Below are positions 34,041-43,849 of a stretch of DNA of 64,000 bases, one piece after another (position 1 is the first letter of the stretch; each line of letters starts with the position of its first letter). Where the stretch lies: contig NZ_CP130886.1 of NCBI RefSeq assembly GCF_030622045.1, positions 3,919,557 through 3,983,556 on the forward strand, read 5' to 3'. Under the pieces are notes generated by a model that worked only from the letters and a program-made list of their open reading frames with translations, was not told the DNA's origin and did no database searches. Source of the DNA: Planctellipticum variicoloris (lineage in GTDB: Bacteria > Planctomycetota > Planctomycetia > Planctomycetales > Planctomycetaceae). A program made the position numbers and the translations under genes.

Positions 34041-34334
34041 TCAGCCGATCATCACCGTCGGACAGCCGACGGTCACCGATCCCCCGTGGGCGGTGGTGTC
34101 TCCCATCCGCGCCGCGGGCTGCCCGCCGATCAGGACCGTCATCGACCCCATCGCAATCGAATCGGGCGGACCGACGCAGACCAGCATATCCCCGACCCGG
34201 GCGGCAGGCTGCCCGCCGATCAGCACGGTCGCACAGCAGGAAACGACCGGCCCGCCGACGTGGGGGATCGGAGGGGTCCCCGGAGTCTGCATCGGGCAGG
34301 TGTGCATGTCTCCGACACGGGCGGCGCAAGGCAT
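34041..34334 (-). CDS. PAAR-repeat spike-tip protein
   Basis: The ATG at 34334 has GGAG eight bases upstream and gives a 97-residue PAAR protein that caps the VgrG trimer and sharpens the puncturing tip. Signatures are the start MPCAARVGDMHTCP, two copies of VLIGGQPAARxGD, and a final TVGCPTVMIG. His and Cys residues near the start can bind the tip zinc. It carries no C-terminal toxin extension, so cargo must be separate. It lies 28 bases after the FHA-DUF4123 gene, within the vgrG-adaptor-PAAR cassette. Confidence 0.95.
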   Translation of the reverse strand: MPCAARVGDMHTCPMQTPGTPPIPHVGGPVVSCCATVLIGGQPAARVGDMLVCVGPPDSIAMGSMTVLIGGQPAARMGDTTAHGGSVTVGCPTVMIG

Positions 34335-34362
34335 GGTGATTCTCCGTCTGAAACCGATTGCG

Positions 34363-35316
34363 TCAGGTCTTCTCGACCGACGGCTGCAATCCCCCGGCGG
34401 CGAGGATCGCAGCGAAGTCCTCCTTGGCAAACAATTTCCACTGGCCGGGAGATTTCCCGTCTTCGATCAGCAGCCAGTGCAGACCCGACAGCAGAATCGC
34501 GGTCTGCGACGCAGACTGGCACGTGAGCATCTGATCGAGGAGCGATGGCCAGAAGTAAGCGGTCAAGGCGGCGCCCGGCCGATCTCCGGGCGCTCCGATC
34601 GCGGCTTTCCAGTGGGCGAGCAATTCGGCAGTCGGCAGCCTGGACCCGCAGCAGACGACGGCGTCTTTCCCCCAGCCGGTCCGAACCAGGTCCGCAGCCG
34701 ACGGAAATTCCGCCAGCGAAACAAAAATAGGGGAATACTGGGCCCGCGCAGCAGGCGGCATCCAGCCAAACAGAAAATCGGACTCGACAATCTCCGGGGG
34801 CGGCGCCACGCCCGCACGCCGGCAGTCGATCAAGGCATGAACCGGCTCTGAACCGGCCAGAATCTCAAGAATCGCTTCGAAACTCGGTTCCTCCGCAGGG
34901 CTGAAGTAAATCTTCCAGCCGCAGCTCGCTTCGGAAACGGCATATTGTTTTGCCTGTCCGCTCCTGGCCGCACTCGCGGGCACGGTCGGAGCCGGACTGC
35001 CGACCGGTGCGTCATCGAACGACACGGTCAGACAGTTTCCGGCTCCAAACGTGATCCGATCCCCGCGCCGAAGGTCCGCGACCCCCACGGGCGCGTCGTT
35101 GACGGACGTGACGCCAGTCTGGCTGAGATGCACCAGACGGCATTCGGGCGGCCGGAACTCGATCCGAAAGTGCTGGCGCGAGACCGTCAGATCCTGCGGC
35201 ACCGACAGCCCGCATTCCGGCAATCGGCCGGCAAGCAGCGTGCCCCCCTCCGGAACAGCGATAATCTGTCCTTGAAGCGAACCTTGCACGATTTCGAGGA
35301 TCAGTCGCTGAGGCAT
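34363..35316 (-). CDS. FHA domain - DUF4123 adaptor fusion
   Basis: The 317-residue protein joins two T6SS functions. Residues 1-105 form an FHA domain, which binds phosphothreonine: AGRLPECGLSVPQDLTVSRQHFRIE holds the Gly-Arg and Ser-x-x-His, and an Asn lies in TSVNDAP. Residues about 130-305 match DUF4123 (Tap/VasW-type chaperones that load effectors on VgrG): HALIDCRRAG, ESDFLFGWMP, YSPIFVSL, then FWPSLLDQMLT and HWLLIEDG. It lies 49 bases downstream of vgrG and 28 upstream of PAAR, the usual place for an adaptor. The kinase at 19471 is its likely partner, which would make effector loading phosphorylation-dependent; that link is inferred. Confidence 0.83.
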   Translation of the reverse strand: MPQRLILEIVQGSLQGQIIAVPEGGTLLAGRLPECGLSVPQDLTVSRQHFRIEFRPPECRLVHLSQTGVTSVNDAPVGVADLRRGDRITFGAGNCLTVSFDDAPVGSPAPTVPASAARSGQAKQYAVSEASCGWKIYFSPAEEPSFEAILEILAGSEPVHALIDCRRAGVAPPPEIVESDFLFGWMPPAARAQYSPIFVSLAEFPSAADLVRTGWGKDAVVCCGSRLPTAELLAHWKAAIGAPGDRPGAALTAYFWPSLLDQMLTCQSASQTAILLSGLHWLLIEDGKSPGQWKLFAKEDFAAILAAGGLQPSVEKT

Positions 35317-35365
35317 GAACGGTTACCGAAAATTGCCGCCGCCCCGCAGGACGACGAAGGATGCA

Positions 35366-37612
35366 TCAACTGCACGACTTGCTGCCCGTCTTGGAATTGT
35401 CGGCGGCATGGAACCAGTCGGCCGGCGGCTTGTCCTGGCTCGCATGATCGGGCTCCGTCGGCGATGCCGGTCTGGCTCCCGGCCCGGAACCCGCGGCTCC
35501 TCCGCTGTTCAACATCAGCATCGTGCCGTTGATCGCGACTCCCGCAGCCGAGATGTCCACAAAGTTCCCGCCGACTTTCAGCGAAAGCTGCATATCGGCC
35601 TCGATAACGACGCTCATCCCCTTCAGATGCAGCGTCGTCCCCGCTTCCAGCGCGACTCCCTGATCCACCTTGGCGTCCGCCGACCCGGCGGTCAGCGAAA
35701 ACTGCCCGGAGACCTTTTCGCTGTGACTCCCCCCCACCGTCAGGTCGTACTTTCCGCCGACCTCCTCCAGGCGATCCTTTTCGATGTACTCGTGAAGATT
35801 GCCGCCGTCCGAGTCGTCGCCCATGCCGACGGTCAGATAGACGTTGCCTTCCACCTTTTCGAGCTTGCGGTGGAGCGTGTGCATATTCCACCCGCCGAAA
35901 ATCTTCTGATTCAGCAGAGCGTCATCGTTGTCCTGATCCCCCACCAGGATATGCCGTTCCTTGATCGTCTGTTCGCGGTATTCATTCTTCACGCGAACAT
36001 CCATGTCCTTTTCACCGTGAATGAAAACCTGCTCCTGGTCGGCGGTGTCGTTGAACCTCAACTCGTTATACCCGTCGCCCCCTTTGGTGGAGTTCGTCTT
36101 GATGCCGCTGATATTGGGATCGACTTTGTGCTTGTCGTCCGGACCGTCCCCCAGATACGGCGGCATCTGCTGATTGTTGTAGACGGTTCCCACGACGACC
36201 GGCTGATCCGGGTCCCCTTCGACAAACGCCACCAGCACTTCCTGACCGATTCTCGGCCAGAACGACGCCCCCCAGCGCTTCCCCGCCGCGATCTGCGCGA
36301 CCCGCACCCAGCACGTGCTCGTTTCATTATTCTGGCCCTTGCGGTCCCAGAAGAACTGCACGCGAATGCGGCCGTACTTGTCGATCCAGATCTCCTCGCC
36401 CTCCTTGCCGACGACCTTCGCCGTCTGCAGCCCCTCCACAGTCGGCTTGGGAGCGATCCGCTGCGGGCGAAATTGCACATCGGCCGGAATGCAGACGAAT
36501 CGGTTGGTATACGGACTCTCGACCGCCTCGCCGGTGATGTAATTCGCGTTCTGAACCGCCGAGTGCTGAACTTCGGTCAGCAGGTACTTCGAGCCCGAGT
36601 CGTGCTCGAGACTGACGCGATAGCCGGGCGTGAAGCCCCGGCAGCTCGACGAACCGGAGAACGTATGGTGAGTCGTCTCCGAGGCCTGCGCCCGCAGATT
36701 CGTCAGTTGATCGCCCACCGTGCTGACTTCGTCGAGCCGCTGATCAGTCTGGTTGTAGCGCAGCGCCGACCCGCTCGGCCACTCGAAGACTTCCAGTTTC
36801 GAGTTGCCGGCAAGCGAGGTCCGCGAAGAAATTCCGGAGTAGTCGATCCGGTTCGCGGCAAGCTGGCTGTGGTAATCGCGGGCCGCAAAGCTCCCCGAAT
36901 GAATCACGCGCTCTTCGCGCCAGACGGTCACGCAGTCTTCTTCATGCGGTCCGACTCCGGAGCGCGTCGACCAGCGGACGGTCGCCTGATCGGGAACGTC
37001 TCCGCCGGCCGTCAGCGAATCGTCGACAATCAGCTTGTGGCCGGAACCATCGTGCGAAAAGTAATAGTAGAGTCCGTTCTCCTCGAGCAGACGCGAGACG
37101 AAGTTGAAGTGCGTCTCGTGGAACTGCACGCAATAATCGAGCTTCTTGTAATCGCTGCTCTTGCCCCGGACCTCAAAGCTGAACTGCGAAAAATCCTGCT
37201 GCAGTTCGCTGAAGACGCTTTTCACGATGTCCAGAACCGTCTGGTCCTGATATACGCGAAAATTCGCCCGCTTTGTCAGCAGCCACGCCCAGGGGGACAG
37301 TTCGGCTTCGAAATAATGGAACCGGGAATCTTCCCCGACAACCGCAAACCGGCTGCACATTCCGTCGAAGTAGCGGTACGGCCCCGACGCATAGTCTTCG
37401 CCGTGCGAGACCCGCAGCGTCATCCGCTTACCGAGCAGTTGATCGGCTTTGACCTGACTCGCTTTGTCCGGCTGAACAAGCAGCTCAACCTTCACCTGAA
37501 ACAGGGCCGACATCCGCTCTGTGGCCGTAAACCGCGTCGGCAGCAGCAGATTCGTCTTACCGTCCGCCGTGAACTGCAACAGCCGCGGCTTGTCCGTGTA
37601 GTCGGACGACAT
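35366..37612 (-). CDS. vgrG: T6SS spike protein VgrG (TssI)
   Basis: VgrG trimers form the spike under the PAAR tip. The 748-residue protein has the gp27-like N-terminal part (about 1-380) with FHYFEAELSPWAWLLT and HETHFNFVSRLLEENGLYYY. The gp5 OB-fold follows with CWVRVAQIAAG, GASFWPRIGQEVLVAF and VVVGTVYNNQQMPPY. A repetitive beta-helix comes next, up to about residue 690. The last 50 residues are low-complexity and no catalytic domain is attached, so this VgrG is structural or a cargo carrier. It is followed by an FHA-DUF4123 adaptor and PAAR, and lies 152 bases downstream of clpV. Confidence 0.97.
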   Translation of the reverse strand: MSSDYTDKPRLLQFTADGKTNLLLPTRFTATERMSALFQVKVELLVQPDKASQVKADQLLGKRMTLRVSHGEDYASGPYRYFDGMCSRFAVVGEDSRFHYFEAELSPWAWLLTKRANFRVYQDQTVLDIVKSVFSELQQDFSQFSFEVRGKSSDYKKLDYCVQFHETHFNFVSRLLEENGLYYYFSHDGSGHKLIVDDSLTAGGDVPDQATVRWSTRSGVGPHEEDCVTVWREERVIHSGSFAARDYHSQLAANRIDYSGISSRTSLAGNSKLEVFEWPSGSALRYNQTDQRLDEVSTVGDQLTNLRAQASETTHHTFSGSSSCRGFTPGYRVSLEHDSGSKYLLTEVQHSAVQNANYITGEAVESPYTNRFVCIPADVQFRPQRIAPKPTVEGLQTAKVVGKEGEEIWIDKYGRIRVQFFWDRKGQNNETSTCWVRVAQIAAGKRWGASFWPRIGQEVLVAFVEGDPDQPVVVGTVYNNQQMPPYLGDGPDDKHKVDPNISGIKTNSTKGGDGYNELRFNDTADQEQVFIHGEKDMDVRVKNEYREQTIKERHILVGDQDNDDALLNQKIFGGWNMHTLHRKLEKVEGNVYLTVGMGDDSDGGNLHEYIEKDRLEEVGGKYDLTVGGSHSEKVSGQFSLTAGSADAKVDQGVALEAGTTLHLKGMSVVIEADMQLSLKVGGNFVDISAAGVAINGTMLMLNSGGAAGSGPGARPASPTEPDHASQDKPPADWFHAADNSKTGSKSCS

Positions 37613-37764
37613 CGTGACACCTCAACGTTGCCGGAACCAGGGAAACACGGGCGCGCCCGCCGCCGGGTCGGCGGCAGCGGCTCTTCAGCTCCATTGTCGT
37701 GCGTTCGGGCAAAAGGTTGCGAGAAACTTCCGCCGACGGACCGGATTCGAACGGCCGCCGCCGT

Positions 37765-40443
37765 TCAGTCGAATTTGTAGCCGAATCCGCCTCCGTCGCC
37801 GAGCAGAATCTCGACGCGCGAAACCGTCCGCTCCTCAGCCATCCGGGACAGCAGCTCGCGCGAAATATCCGGCAGCACCGTCCCCGTCAGAATATGGTCG
37901 ACGTTTCGAGCCCCGGTCTCGGTCTCCCGGCAGCGGCTCAGGATCTGATCGACGACCGGCTCCGACCAGGCGAGTTCGGCCCGGTGATTTTCCCGCAATC
38001 GCTGACCAATTCGCCCCAACTGGAGTTGAATGATGTTCCGCAGAACATCATCTCCCAGCGAGAAATAGGGCACGACGTTCATACGCCCCAGAAATGCCGG
38101 CTTGAATCGCTCGAGCAGTTTCGGACGAAGCTGCTCGCTCAGTTTGTCCGGCTCCGGACGCGTCTCCGGATCCGCGCACAGCGACTGGATCAGATCCGAG
38201 CCGACGTTCGAAGTACACAGAATGATCGTGTTCTTGAAGTCGATCTCCCGCCCCTCGGCATCCTCCAGCACCCCCTTGTCGAAGACCTGATAGAAGAGCT
38301 CCAGCACGTCGTCATGCGCCTTCTCGATCTCGTCGAGCAGGACGACGCAATACGGCCTGCGACGAACCGCCTCGGTCAGCTTCCCGCCCTTGCCGTAACC
38401 GACCAGACCCGGCGCCGAGCCGATCAGCGAAGACGTGGTGTGCGATTGCTGAAACTCGGTCATGTTGATGATCACCATGTTCCGCTCGCCCCCATACAGC
38501 AGCTCGGCGAGCGTCATGGCGGTCTCGGTCTTGCCGACCCCGCTCGGCCCCGCCAGCAGAAACACGCCGATCGGCCGGCGCGGGTCGGTCAGATTGGCCC
38601 GCGCCGTCTGGATCCGCCGGCTGATCGCCTGCAGCGCATGGTTCTGTCCGATCACCCGACCCGTCATTCGCTCGTGCAGCGTCGAAACAAGCTGAATCTC
38701 ATCCGTCTGCATCCGCCCCGCCGGAATCCCGGTCCAGCCGGAAACAACCTCGGCCACCGCCTGAAAGTTGACGCAGGGCTGCACGAGCGGCGTTTCCCCC
38801 TGGAGCTGCTTCAACTCAGCCTGCAACGCGGCCAGATCTGTTCGGCACTGCTCCGCTTCTTCCTCCGTCAGCGGCGCCGGCGCCGCCGCTGGCTGTCCGT
38901 TTCCGGCGCCCGACTTCGGTGCAACTCCCGCCAGGCGATCGTAGATCGCACAGATCTTCTGCACGATCCCCGTTTCCTGCTTCCAGCGCGCCTCCGTCTG
39001 CTCCAGCTCGCCGCGCGCCTTCGCCTGCAGTTCATTCAGTTCCGCAATCCGTTGGGCGTGATTCGCCCCGGTTGCCGCTTCCCGTTGCAGAATCTCCAGC
39101 TTCATTCCAATCTGTTCGATCTGCCGCGTCAGATCCTCAATCGGAGCCGGTATCGCCGAGTGCCCGACTGCGACCCGGGCGGAAGCGGTATCGAGCAGGC
39201 TGACCGCCTTGTCGGGAAGCTGGCGACCGGTGATATAGCGATGCGAGAGTCGCACTGCGGCCGAAATCGCTTCGTCGAGAATGCGCAGCCCGTGATGCTT
39301 CTCCAGCATCTTCACCAGCCCCTGCAGCATCACCTCGGCCTGCGCCTCCGCCGGCTCCTCAACCTTCACCACCTGAAAACGCCGGGTGAGAGCCGCATCC
39401 TTCTCGAAATACTGTTTATATTCCGACCACGTCGTCGCGCAGATCGTCCGCAGTTCCCCGCGGGCCAGCGCCGGCTTCAGCAGATTGGCCGCGTCGTTCT
39501 GCCCCGCCTGACCGCCGGCCCCGATCAGCGTGTGAGCCTCGTCGATGAACAGGATGATCGGCTTCGCCGATGACTTCACTTCCTGAATCACCGACTTGAG
39601 CCGGTTCTCGAACTCCCCTTTCACCCCCGCCCCGGCCTGCAGCAGCCCCAGATCCAGCGACCGGACCGAGACGTTCCGCAGCGGCGGCGGAACGTCGCCC
39701 GCGGCGATTCGCTGGGCGAAGCCTTCGACAACCGCCGTCTTCCCGACTCCCGCTTCACCCGTCAGGATCGGATTGTTCTGCCGACGCCTCATCAGGATGT
39801 CGATGATCTGCCGGATCTCCGCGTCCCGGCCCGACACGTTGTCCATTTTTCCGCTTCGCGCCATCTCCGTCAGATCGGCGGTGTACTGATCCAGAGCCGG
39901 AGTCTTCCCGCCCCCCGGACGAAGCTCGGGCGCCCCTTCCCCCGCCGACGGGCGCGTGACCGGAGCGTCTTCCACCGACCCCGCCGTAATCGCCGGCAGC
40001 TCCCGCGCCAGGGCGTCCGCGGACAGTTTCCCCAGGTCCCGCGATCCCGTCAGAAACATCTGACTGATCTTCGGATTCGTCAGAATCGCCAGCAGCAGGT
40101 GACCGCTGCGAACCGCCGACTCGCCGTATTCGACCGAGGCAAACACCCACGCGTCCCGGACCAGATCGACCAGCAGCGGCGAAAGCGCAGGTGGCCGCCC
40201 GTTGCCGGTCTTAAAGCTGTCGATCGACTTCGTCAGCGCCGCTTCGAGCCGACTCTGATCGACCTCGTAGTGCTTGAAGATCTTCGTCAGGTCCGAGTTC
40301 TGCACCTCCAGCAGCTTCTGCAGCCAGTGCTCCGCCTCGACCGAGTAATTCGTCCGCGACAGGCACAGGCCGGCGGCGCTTTCCAGCGCCCGTCGGCAGG
40401 TGTCGTTCAACTTGCTGACGAGCGACCGCAGATTGATGTCCAT
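37765..40443 (-). CDS. clpV: T6SS sheath-recycling ATPase ClpV (TssH)
   Basis: ClpV disassembles contracted TssBC sheath for reuse. The ATG at 40443 has AAGGCGG about five bases upstream and gives 892 residues, as expected. Order: an N-terminal Clp_N domain (about 1-150), AAA1 with Walker A GEAGVGKT (229-236), a coiled middle domain rich in Glu/Gln/Arg, AAA2 with Walker A GPSGVGKT (about 631-638) and Walker [13 protein letters not shown], and a C-terminal D2-small domain. The first helix ([20 protein letters not shown]) resembles the sheath-binding helix of ClpV rather than ClpB. It is the first gene of the leftward T6SS block; the long region upstream probably holds its promoter. Confidence 0.96.
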   Translation of the reverse strand: MDINLRSLVSKLNDTCRRALESAAGLCLSRTNYSVEAEHWLQKLLEVQNSDLTKIFKHYEVDQSRLEAALTKSIDSFKTGNGRPPALSPLLVDLVRDAWVFASVEYGESAVRSGHLLLAILTNPKISQMFLTGSRDLGKLSADALARELPAITAGSVEDAPVTRPSAGEGAPELRPGGGKTPALDQYTADLTEMARSGKMDNVSGRDAEIRQIIDILMRRRQNNPILTGEAGVGKTAVVEGFAQRIAAGDVPPPLRNVSVRSLDLGLLQAGAGVKGEFENRLKSVIQEVKSSAKPIILFIDEAHTLIGAGGQAGQNDAANLLKPALARGELRTICATTWSEYKQYFEKDAALTRRFQVVKVEEPAEAQAEVMLQGLVKMLEKHHGLRILDEAISAAVRLSHRYITGRQLPDKAVSLLDTASARVAVGHSAIPAPIEDLTRQIEQIGMKLEILQREAATGANHAQRIAELNELQAKARGELEQTEARWKQETGIVQKICAIYDRLAGVAPKSGAGNGQPAAAPAPLTEEEAEQCRTDLAALQAELKQLQGETPLVQPCVNFQAVAEVVSGWTGIPAGRMQTDEIQLVSTLHERMTGRVIGQNHALQAISRRIQTARANLTDPRRPIGVFLLAGPSGVGKTETAMTLAELLYGGERNMVIINMTEFQQSHTTSSLIGSAPGLVGYGKGGKLTEAVRRRPYCVVLLDEIEKAHDDVLELFYQVFDKGVLEDAEGREIDFKNTIILCTSNVGSDLIQSLCADPETRPEPDKLSEQLRPKLLERFKPAFLGRMNVVPYFSLGDDVLRNIIQLQLGRIGQRLRENHRAELAWSEPVVDQILSRCRETETGARNVDHILTGTVLPDISRELLSRMAEERTVSRVEILLGDGGGFGYKFD

Positions 40444-41153
40444 CGAACCGCCTTGCTGGTAACGGGAAACGAATCTCGTCGGAACGTGTATCGCCTGGCC
40501 GCTCGCCGTGCGGAACGAACGCAATCAACAATCCGCGAGCAACGAAACGCTCAGGCCGTCGGGATGGAATATCCCGGGAAGGGAATCGCGAGAAAACGCA
40601 CGCAACCTTGCCGGTCCGCCACGACCGGCAGCGATCAACATAGGATCAGGCCGGCGCGAATTCAACAACACTCCGACCTCCGATTCTCAGGCCGCAGCAA
40701 CGGCCACCAGACCGCACCGCGACGATTCCCTCGCAACCCGACCCGCCGCAAAGTCTGCGCAGACTTCGCACAGCAACTTCCTGATCGGCGCGGGGACAAA
40801 ACTTTTCACGTTTTTTCCAGCGACAACTGTGATCGTTAAGACTCAACAAAATCGCTGCCATCGTCAGACTCGCTGCAATCATTCCCACTTAATCCCACAC
40901 CGCTCGCGACGGCCGATCGGCGATAAGTCGTTTCAATCACAGACGTTCAAACATTTCGCACACTCGCGTTTCACGCAGTCGCCGTTTCATACCGCAGAAC
41001 CGAGGCGATCCCTACAGGGCTCGTCAGCGTCGATCGGCGGAATTGGCAACATTTGACGGACAACCGGAAAGAGTTGTCCAGCCCGTCCGTTGGCGCTCGA
41101 TATCCCCCGACGCGACCCAGACGAATTTGCCGTCGACCATCAGGGAATGTGGT
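40444..41153. other. Divergent intergenic region between clpV and the YHS/OMP operon
   Basis: About 710 bases separate two divergent transcription units and are more AT-rich than the genes on both sides. No frame here looks coding. Both promoters should lie here. Apart from an inverted repeat at 41058-41079 I could not recognise a convincing -35/-10 pair or sigma-54 site on either strand. Confidence 0.6.
41058..41079 (+). promoter_or_regulatory. Perfect 7-bp inverted repeat upstream of the YHS/OMP operon
   Basis: GGACAAC and GTTGTCC are separated by 8 bases, about 75 bases before the ATG at 41154. The 22-bp dyad has the size of a dimeric repressor or activator site. A TTGACG (41053-41058) overlaps it, which could be a -35 element, but no good -10 follows at 17 bases. 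The regulator is unknown. Confidence 0.35.
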
Positions 41154-42533
41154 ATGACCCCGCTCAAAGCCCCCGTCAGCGCACTCTACGGACTTGCCGT
41201 CGCGCTCGGCCTGCTCGCCTTCGGGGGATCCGTCGTAGCCGCCGACGGCTCTCCGGTTCCCCCGGCCCCCGAATTCACCAGCCCGGACATCAAGCCCACC
41301 TTCATGGACTGGCTCACCGCCAAGCCCATCGCGCTCACCAAGAAAATCAAAGCCACTGACCCACTGCAGCGCCCCCCCTTCGCAGGCGCCCCTCCCGATT
41401 CCCTGAAAGGCATGGCCGCCGGAATTCGCGGCGTGCAGCTCGACGCCCCCAATCGCGTCAAGGCGGCGGCCTACCTCGGCACCGTCGACTGCGTCACCTA
41501 CCCGCAGGCCCAGGCGATGTTGATCGCCACCATGCAGGAAGATCCCTCCGAAGACGTCCGCTACGAAGCAGTGATGTCGTTGCGGATGATGCTCAGCCGC
41601 GGCTGCAGCAACATGGACTCGGAATGCGACTGCGAATCGTGCCGCGGCCGCAAGCAGGCCGCCCGCGAAACCGAAAAACACTCGAAAAAAGAACAGCAGG
41701 CCCTCATCCGCAGCGCCAAGGGCGCCGCCAAAAAGCTGGCAAAGAAGGTCGCTAAGGACAACGAGGACGCCCCCCGCTACGACTGCTGCGTCGGCTGCTG
41801 CAACGCCAAAGTCATGAACGCACTGTCCGACGTCGCCTACGGCAAGGACGAGCAGTGCTGCTGGAACGAACCCTCCGAACGGGTCCGAAACGCCGCGGCC
41901 GAGGGTCTCTGCCTGTGCGCCACCGTCGCCGCAACCTACGCCGAGCCGACGCCGGTTCCCGATGTGCCCCCTCCCGATAAACCCAAGGAAGTCGGCCCCG
42001 CCGAGGAGAAGGAAGTCCCCGCGCAAGCGTCGCCGGAGCTCGTCCCTCCCCCGTCCACATCGGTCATTCCTCGACGGACCACTCCCCAGCCGCAGCTCTC
42101 GCAGACCTCCGCCCCCTCCCCGGCTCCTGCAACCGCCCGCCAGGCGGCCCTCTCCCGCCCCACCGACGGACTGACCCTCCCCCTGGTGACGGGCCTCAAG
42201 GGCTACTGCGTCGTCGGGCTCAAAAACCGCCAGTTCGTCCAGGGAAAACCGGCCTTCGCGTCGACGTTCGAAGAACATACCTACCAGTTCGCCAGCGCCG
42301 AGGCCAAAGCCGCCTTCGATCAGAATCCCGAAGCCTACGCCCCCGCCTACGGCGGCATCGATCCCGTCGAATGGCTCGAACGACAGCGTCTCGTCGAAGG
42401 CCAGTTCCTTCGCGAGTACGAAGGCCGGTTCTACCTGTTCGCCAGCAAAGAGAACTGGGAAATCTTCAAGTCCCAGCCTCCCCGCTTCGTTCTGAACAGC
42501 GACGCCGCCAGCCGCTACATGGTGGCTCGATAG
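41154..42533 (+). CDS. Secreted HEAT-like / YHS-domain protein
   Basis: The ATG at 41154 has AGGGA eight bases upstream and gives 459 residues. A signal peptide (LYGLAVALGLLAFGGSVVA) ends near residue 30. Residues about 85-270 look like HEAT-type helical repeats (VKAAAYLGTVDC; VRYEAVMSLRMML; VRNAAAEGLCLC) and include Cys-rich clusters (CDCESC, CCVGCCNAK) that could bind metal. A Pro-rich linker follows. The C-terminus has a YHS-like domain (GYCVVGLKNRQF, then EHTYQFASAEAKAAFDQNPEAY) and a second, more degenerate copy. It is the first gene of an operon with two outer-membrane barrels, flanked by T6SS genes. Function unknown. Confidence 0.8.
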   Translation: MTPLKAPVSALYGLAVALGLLAFGGSVVAADGSPVPPAPEFTSPDIKPTFMDWLTAKPIALTKKIKATDPLQRPPFAGAPPDSLKGMAAGIRGVQLDAPNRVKAAAYLGTVDCVTYPQAQAMLIATMQEDPSEDVRYEAVMSLRMMLSRGCSNMDSECDCESCRGRKQAARETEKHSKKEQQALIRSAKGAAKKLAKKVAKDNEDAPRYDCCVGCCNAKVMNALSDVAYGKDEQCCWNEPSERVRNAAAEGLCLCATVAATYAEPTPVPDVPPPDKPKEVGPAEEKEVPAQASPELVPPPSTSVIPRRTTPQPQLSQTSAPSPAPATARQAALSRPTDGLTLPLVTGLKGYCVVGLKNRQFVQGKPAFASTFEEHTYQFASAEAKAAFDQNPEAYAPAYGGIDPVEWLERQRLVEGQFLREYEGRFYLFASKENWEIFKSQPPRFVLNSDAASRYMVAR

Positions 42534-42617
42534 TTTGCGTCTGACTCCCGCAGTCCCCGGGCCAGTAACTCTCGCTCAAACGGTCTCGACCCTACTCCAG
42601 ATTTCCGGCGGCTCACC

Positions 42618-43817
42618 ATGAAATCTCTCAACTGGAATCGATGCCATCGACTCCTGCCGCTCGCAGGCCTGGCCTGGGCCTGCAGCGCGCCGCCCGTCTC
42701 CGCGATCGAACCGGTCGGCCGCATCCAGCCCGTGGCCGCCGTTTCCTCCGGCAGCGACGAACTCCTCTTCGACAGCCTGCTCCTCAACCAGGTTCCGGAG
42801 AACTCGACGCCCCCCGCCCCCTTCTGCCCCGAGTCCACCCTGCCGGCCCCGCAATCGCTCTCCGACCCCGGCGCCGTCTTTGAACCCGCCCCCTCCGCCG
42901 GATTTCTACAGTCCGGCCAGGGCGCCCTCACCGCGCAGAATTCCGTCGCGGCTGCGCTCATGCCCGGCGGATATCTCGATCCCGCCGCACCGGCCACAAT
43001 GTTCCGGCTCCGTTACGACGTGGCCAACGGCAACGACTTCCCCGATCGCGGCGAATACTTCTACGCCAAGTGCGGCTGCTTCCGGCAGCTCGGCATCGAC
43101 CCCAACGCCAACGGCCCCGGCGGAATCAACACCAGCGTCGACTACCAGGACATTCGCCCGTACTTCGAGTACGCCTTCAACTCCCGGTTCTCGGTCTTCA
43201 CCGAACTCCCCGTGCGATTCGTCGATTTTCACTCGCTCGACGGATTGCCCGCCCTCGGCAGCACCGGCGGATTCAGCGACATGAACGTCGGCTTCAAGTA
43301 CGCGTTCATCGCCCAGCCAGACGAATACCTCACCTTCCAGTGGCGCACCTATATCCCCACCGGTGATTCGCAGCGCGGACTCGGCACCCACCACGTCAGC
43401 CTCGAACCGTCGTTGCTCTACTACCGCCGCATGACGGACCGCTGGCTGCTCCAGGGGCAGTTGACCGGCTTCACGCCGATCGGCGTCTCCGCCTTCGCCA
43501 GCAATGTGCTGCAGTACGGCGGCGGTCTCGGCTACATCCTGCATCAGGGCGAACGCGCCACCGTCATCCCCACGCTCGAAGTCGTCGGCTGGACCTTCCT
43601 GGGCGGCCAGAAGTTCAGCCCGACCCAGGGCGGGCTGCAGAGCGCCTCCGGCGACACCATCGTCAACGTCAAACCCGGCGTCCGAGTTGGACTGGGCAAC
43701 TCGCCCGGACCGATGATGATGCAGCGGCAGTCGATTTACGCGGGCTTCGGCATTCCAGTCACCAGCGACCAGTTCTACAGCGACCTGTTCCGGCTGGAAT
43801 ACCGCTTTGTGTTCTGA
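42618..43817 (+). CDS. Outer-membrane beta-barrel protein, paralogue 1
   Basis: The 399-residue protein has a signal peptide (LLPLAGLAWACSAPPVSA) and a Pro-rich, poorly ordered N-terminal region to about residue 95. It then shows alternating aromatic/polar strands ending LFRLEYRFVF, with a C-terminal Phe as expected for BAM substrates. It shares the motif GQGALTAQNSV and overall layout with the next gene, so the two are paralogues. The gap between them is only 32 bases. Large transporter-like barrels of unknown substrate are common in planctomycetes. Its position between clpV and tssL raises the possibility of a T6SS envelope role, which is inferred. Confidence 0.8.
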   Translation: MKSLNWNRCHRLLPLAGLAWACSAPPVSAIEPVGRIQPVAAVSSGSDELLFDSLLLNQVPENSTPPAPFCPESTLPAPQSLSDPGAVFEPAPSAGFLQSGQGALTAQNSVAAALMPGGYLDPAAPATMFRLRYDVANGNDFPDRGEYFYAKCGCFRQLGIDPNANGPGGINTSVDYQDIRPYFEYAFNSRFSVFTELPVRFVDFHSLDGLPALGSTGGFSDMNVGFKYAFIAQPDEYLTFQWRTYIPTGDSQRGLGTHHVSLEPSLLYYRRMTDRWLLQGQLTGFTPIGVSAFASNVLQYGGGLGYILHQGERATVIPTLEVVGWTFLGGQKFSPTQGGLQSASGDTIVNVKPGVRVGLGNSPGPMMMQRQSIYAGFGIPVTSDQFYSDLFRLEYRFVF

Positions 43818-43849
43818 TCGTCGGATCTCGCCCGACAAGAGGATCTTCG

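Noticed and set aside
35315-37780. An 821-codon plus-strand frame
   Set aside because: Antisense to vgrG, which is secure. No domain or ribosome site supports the longer reading.
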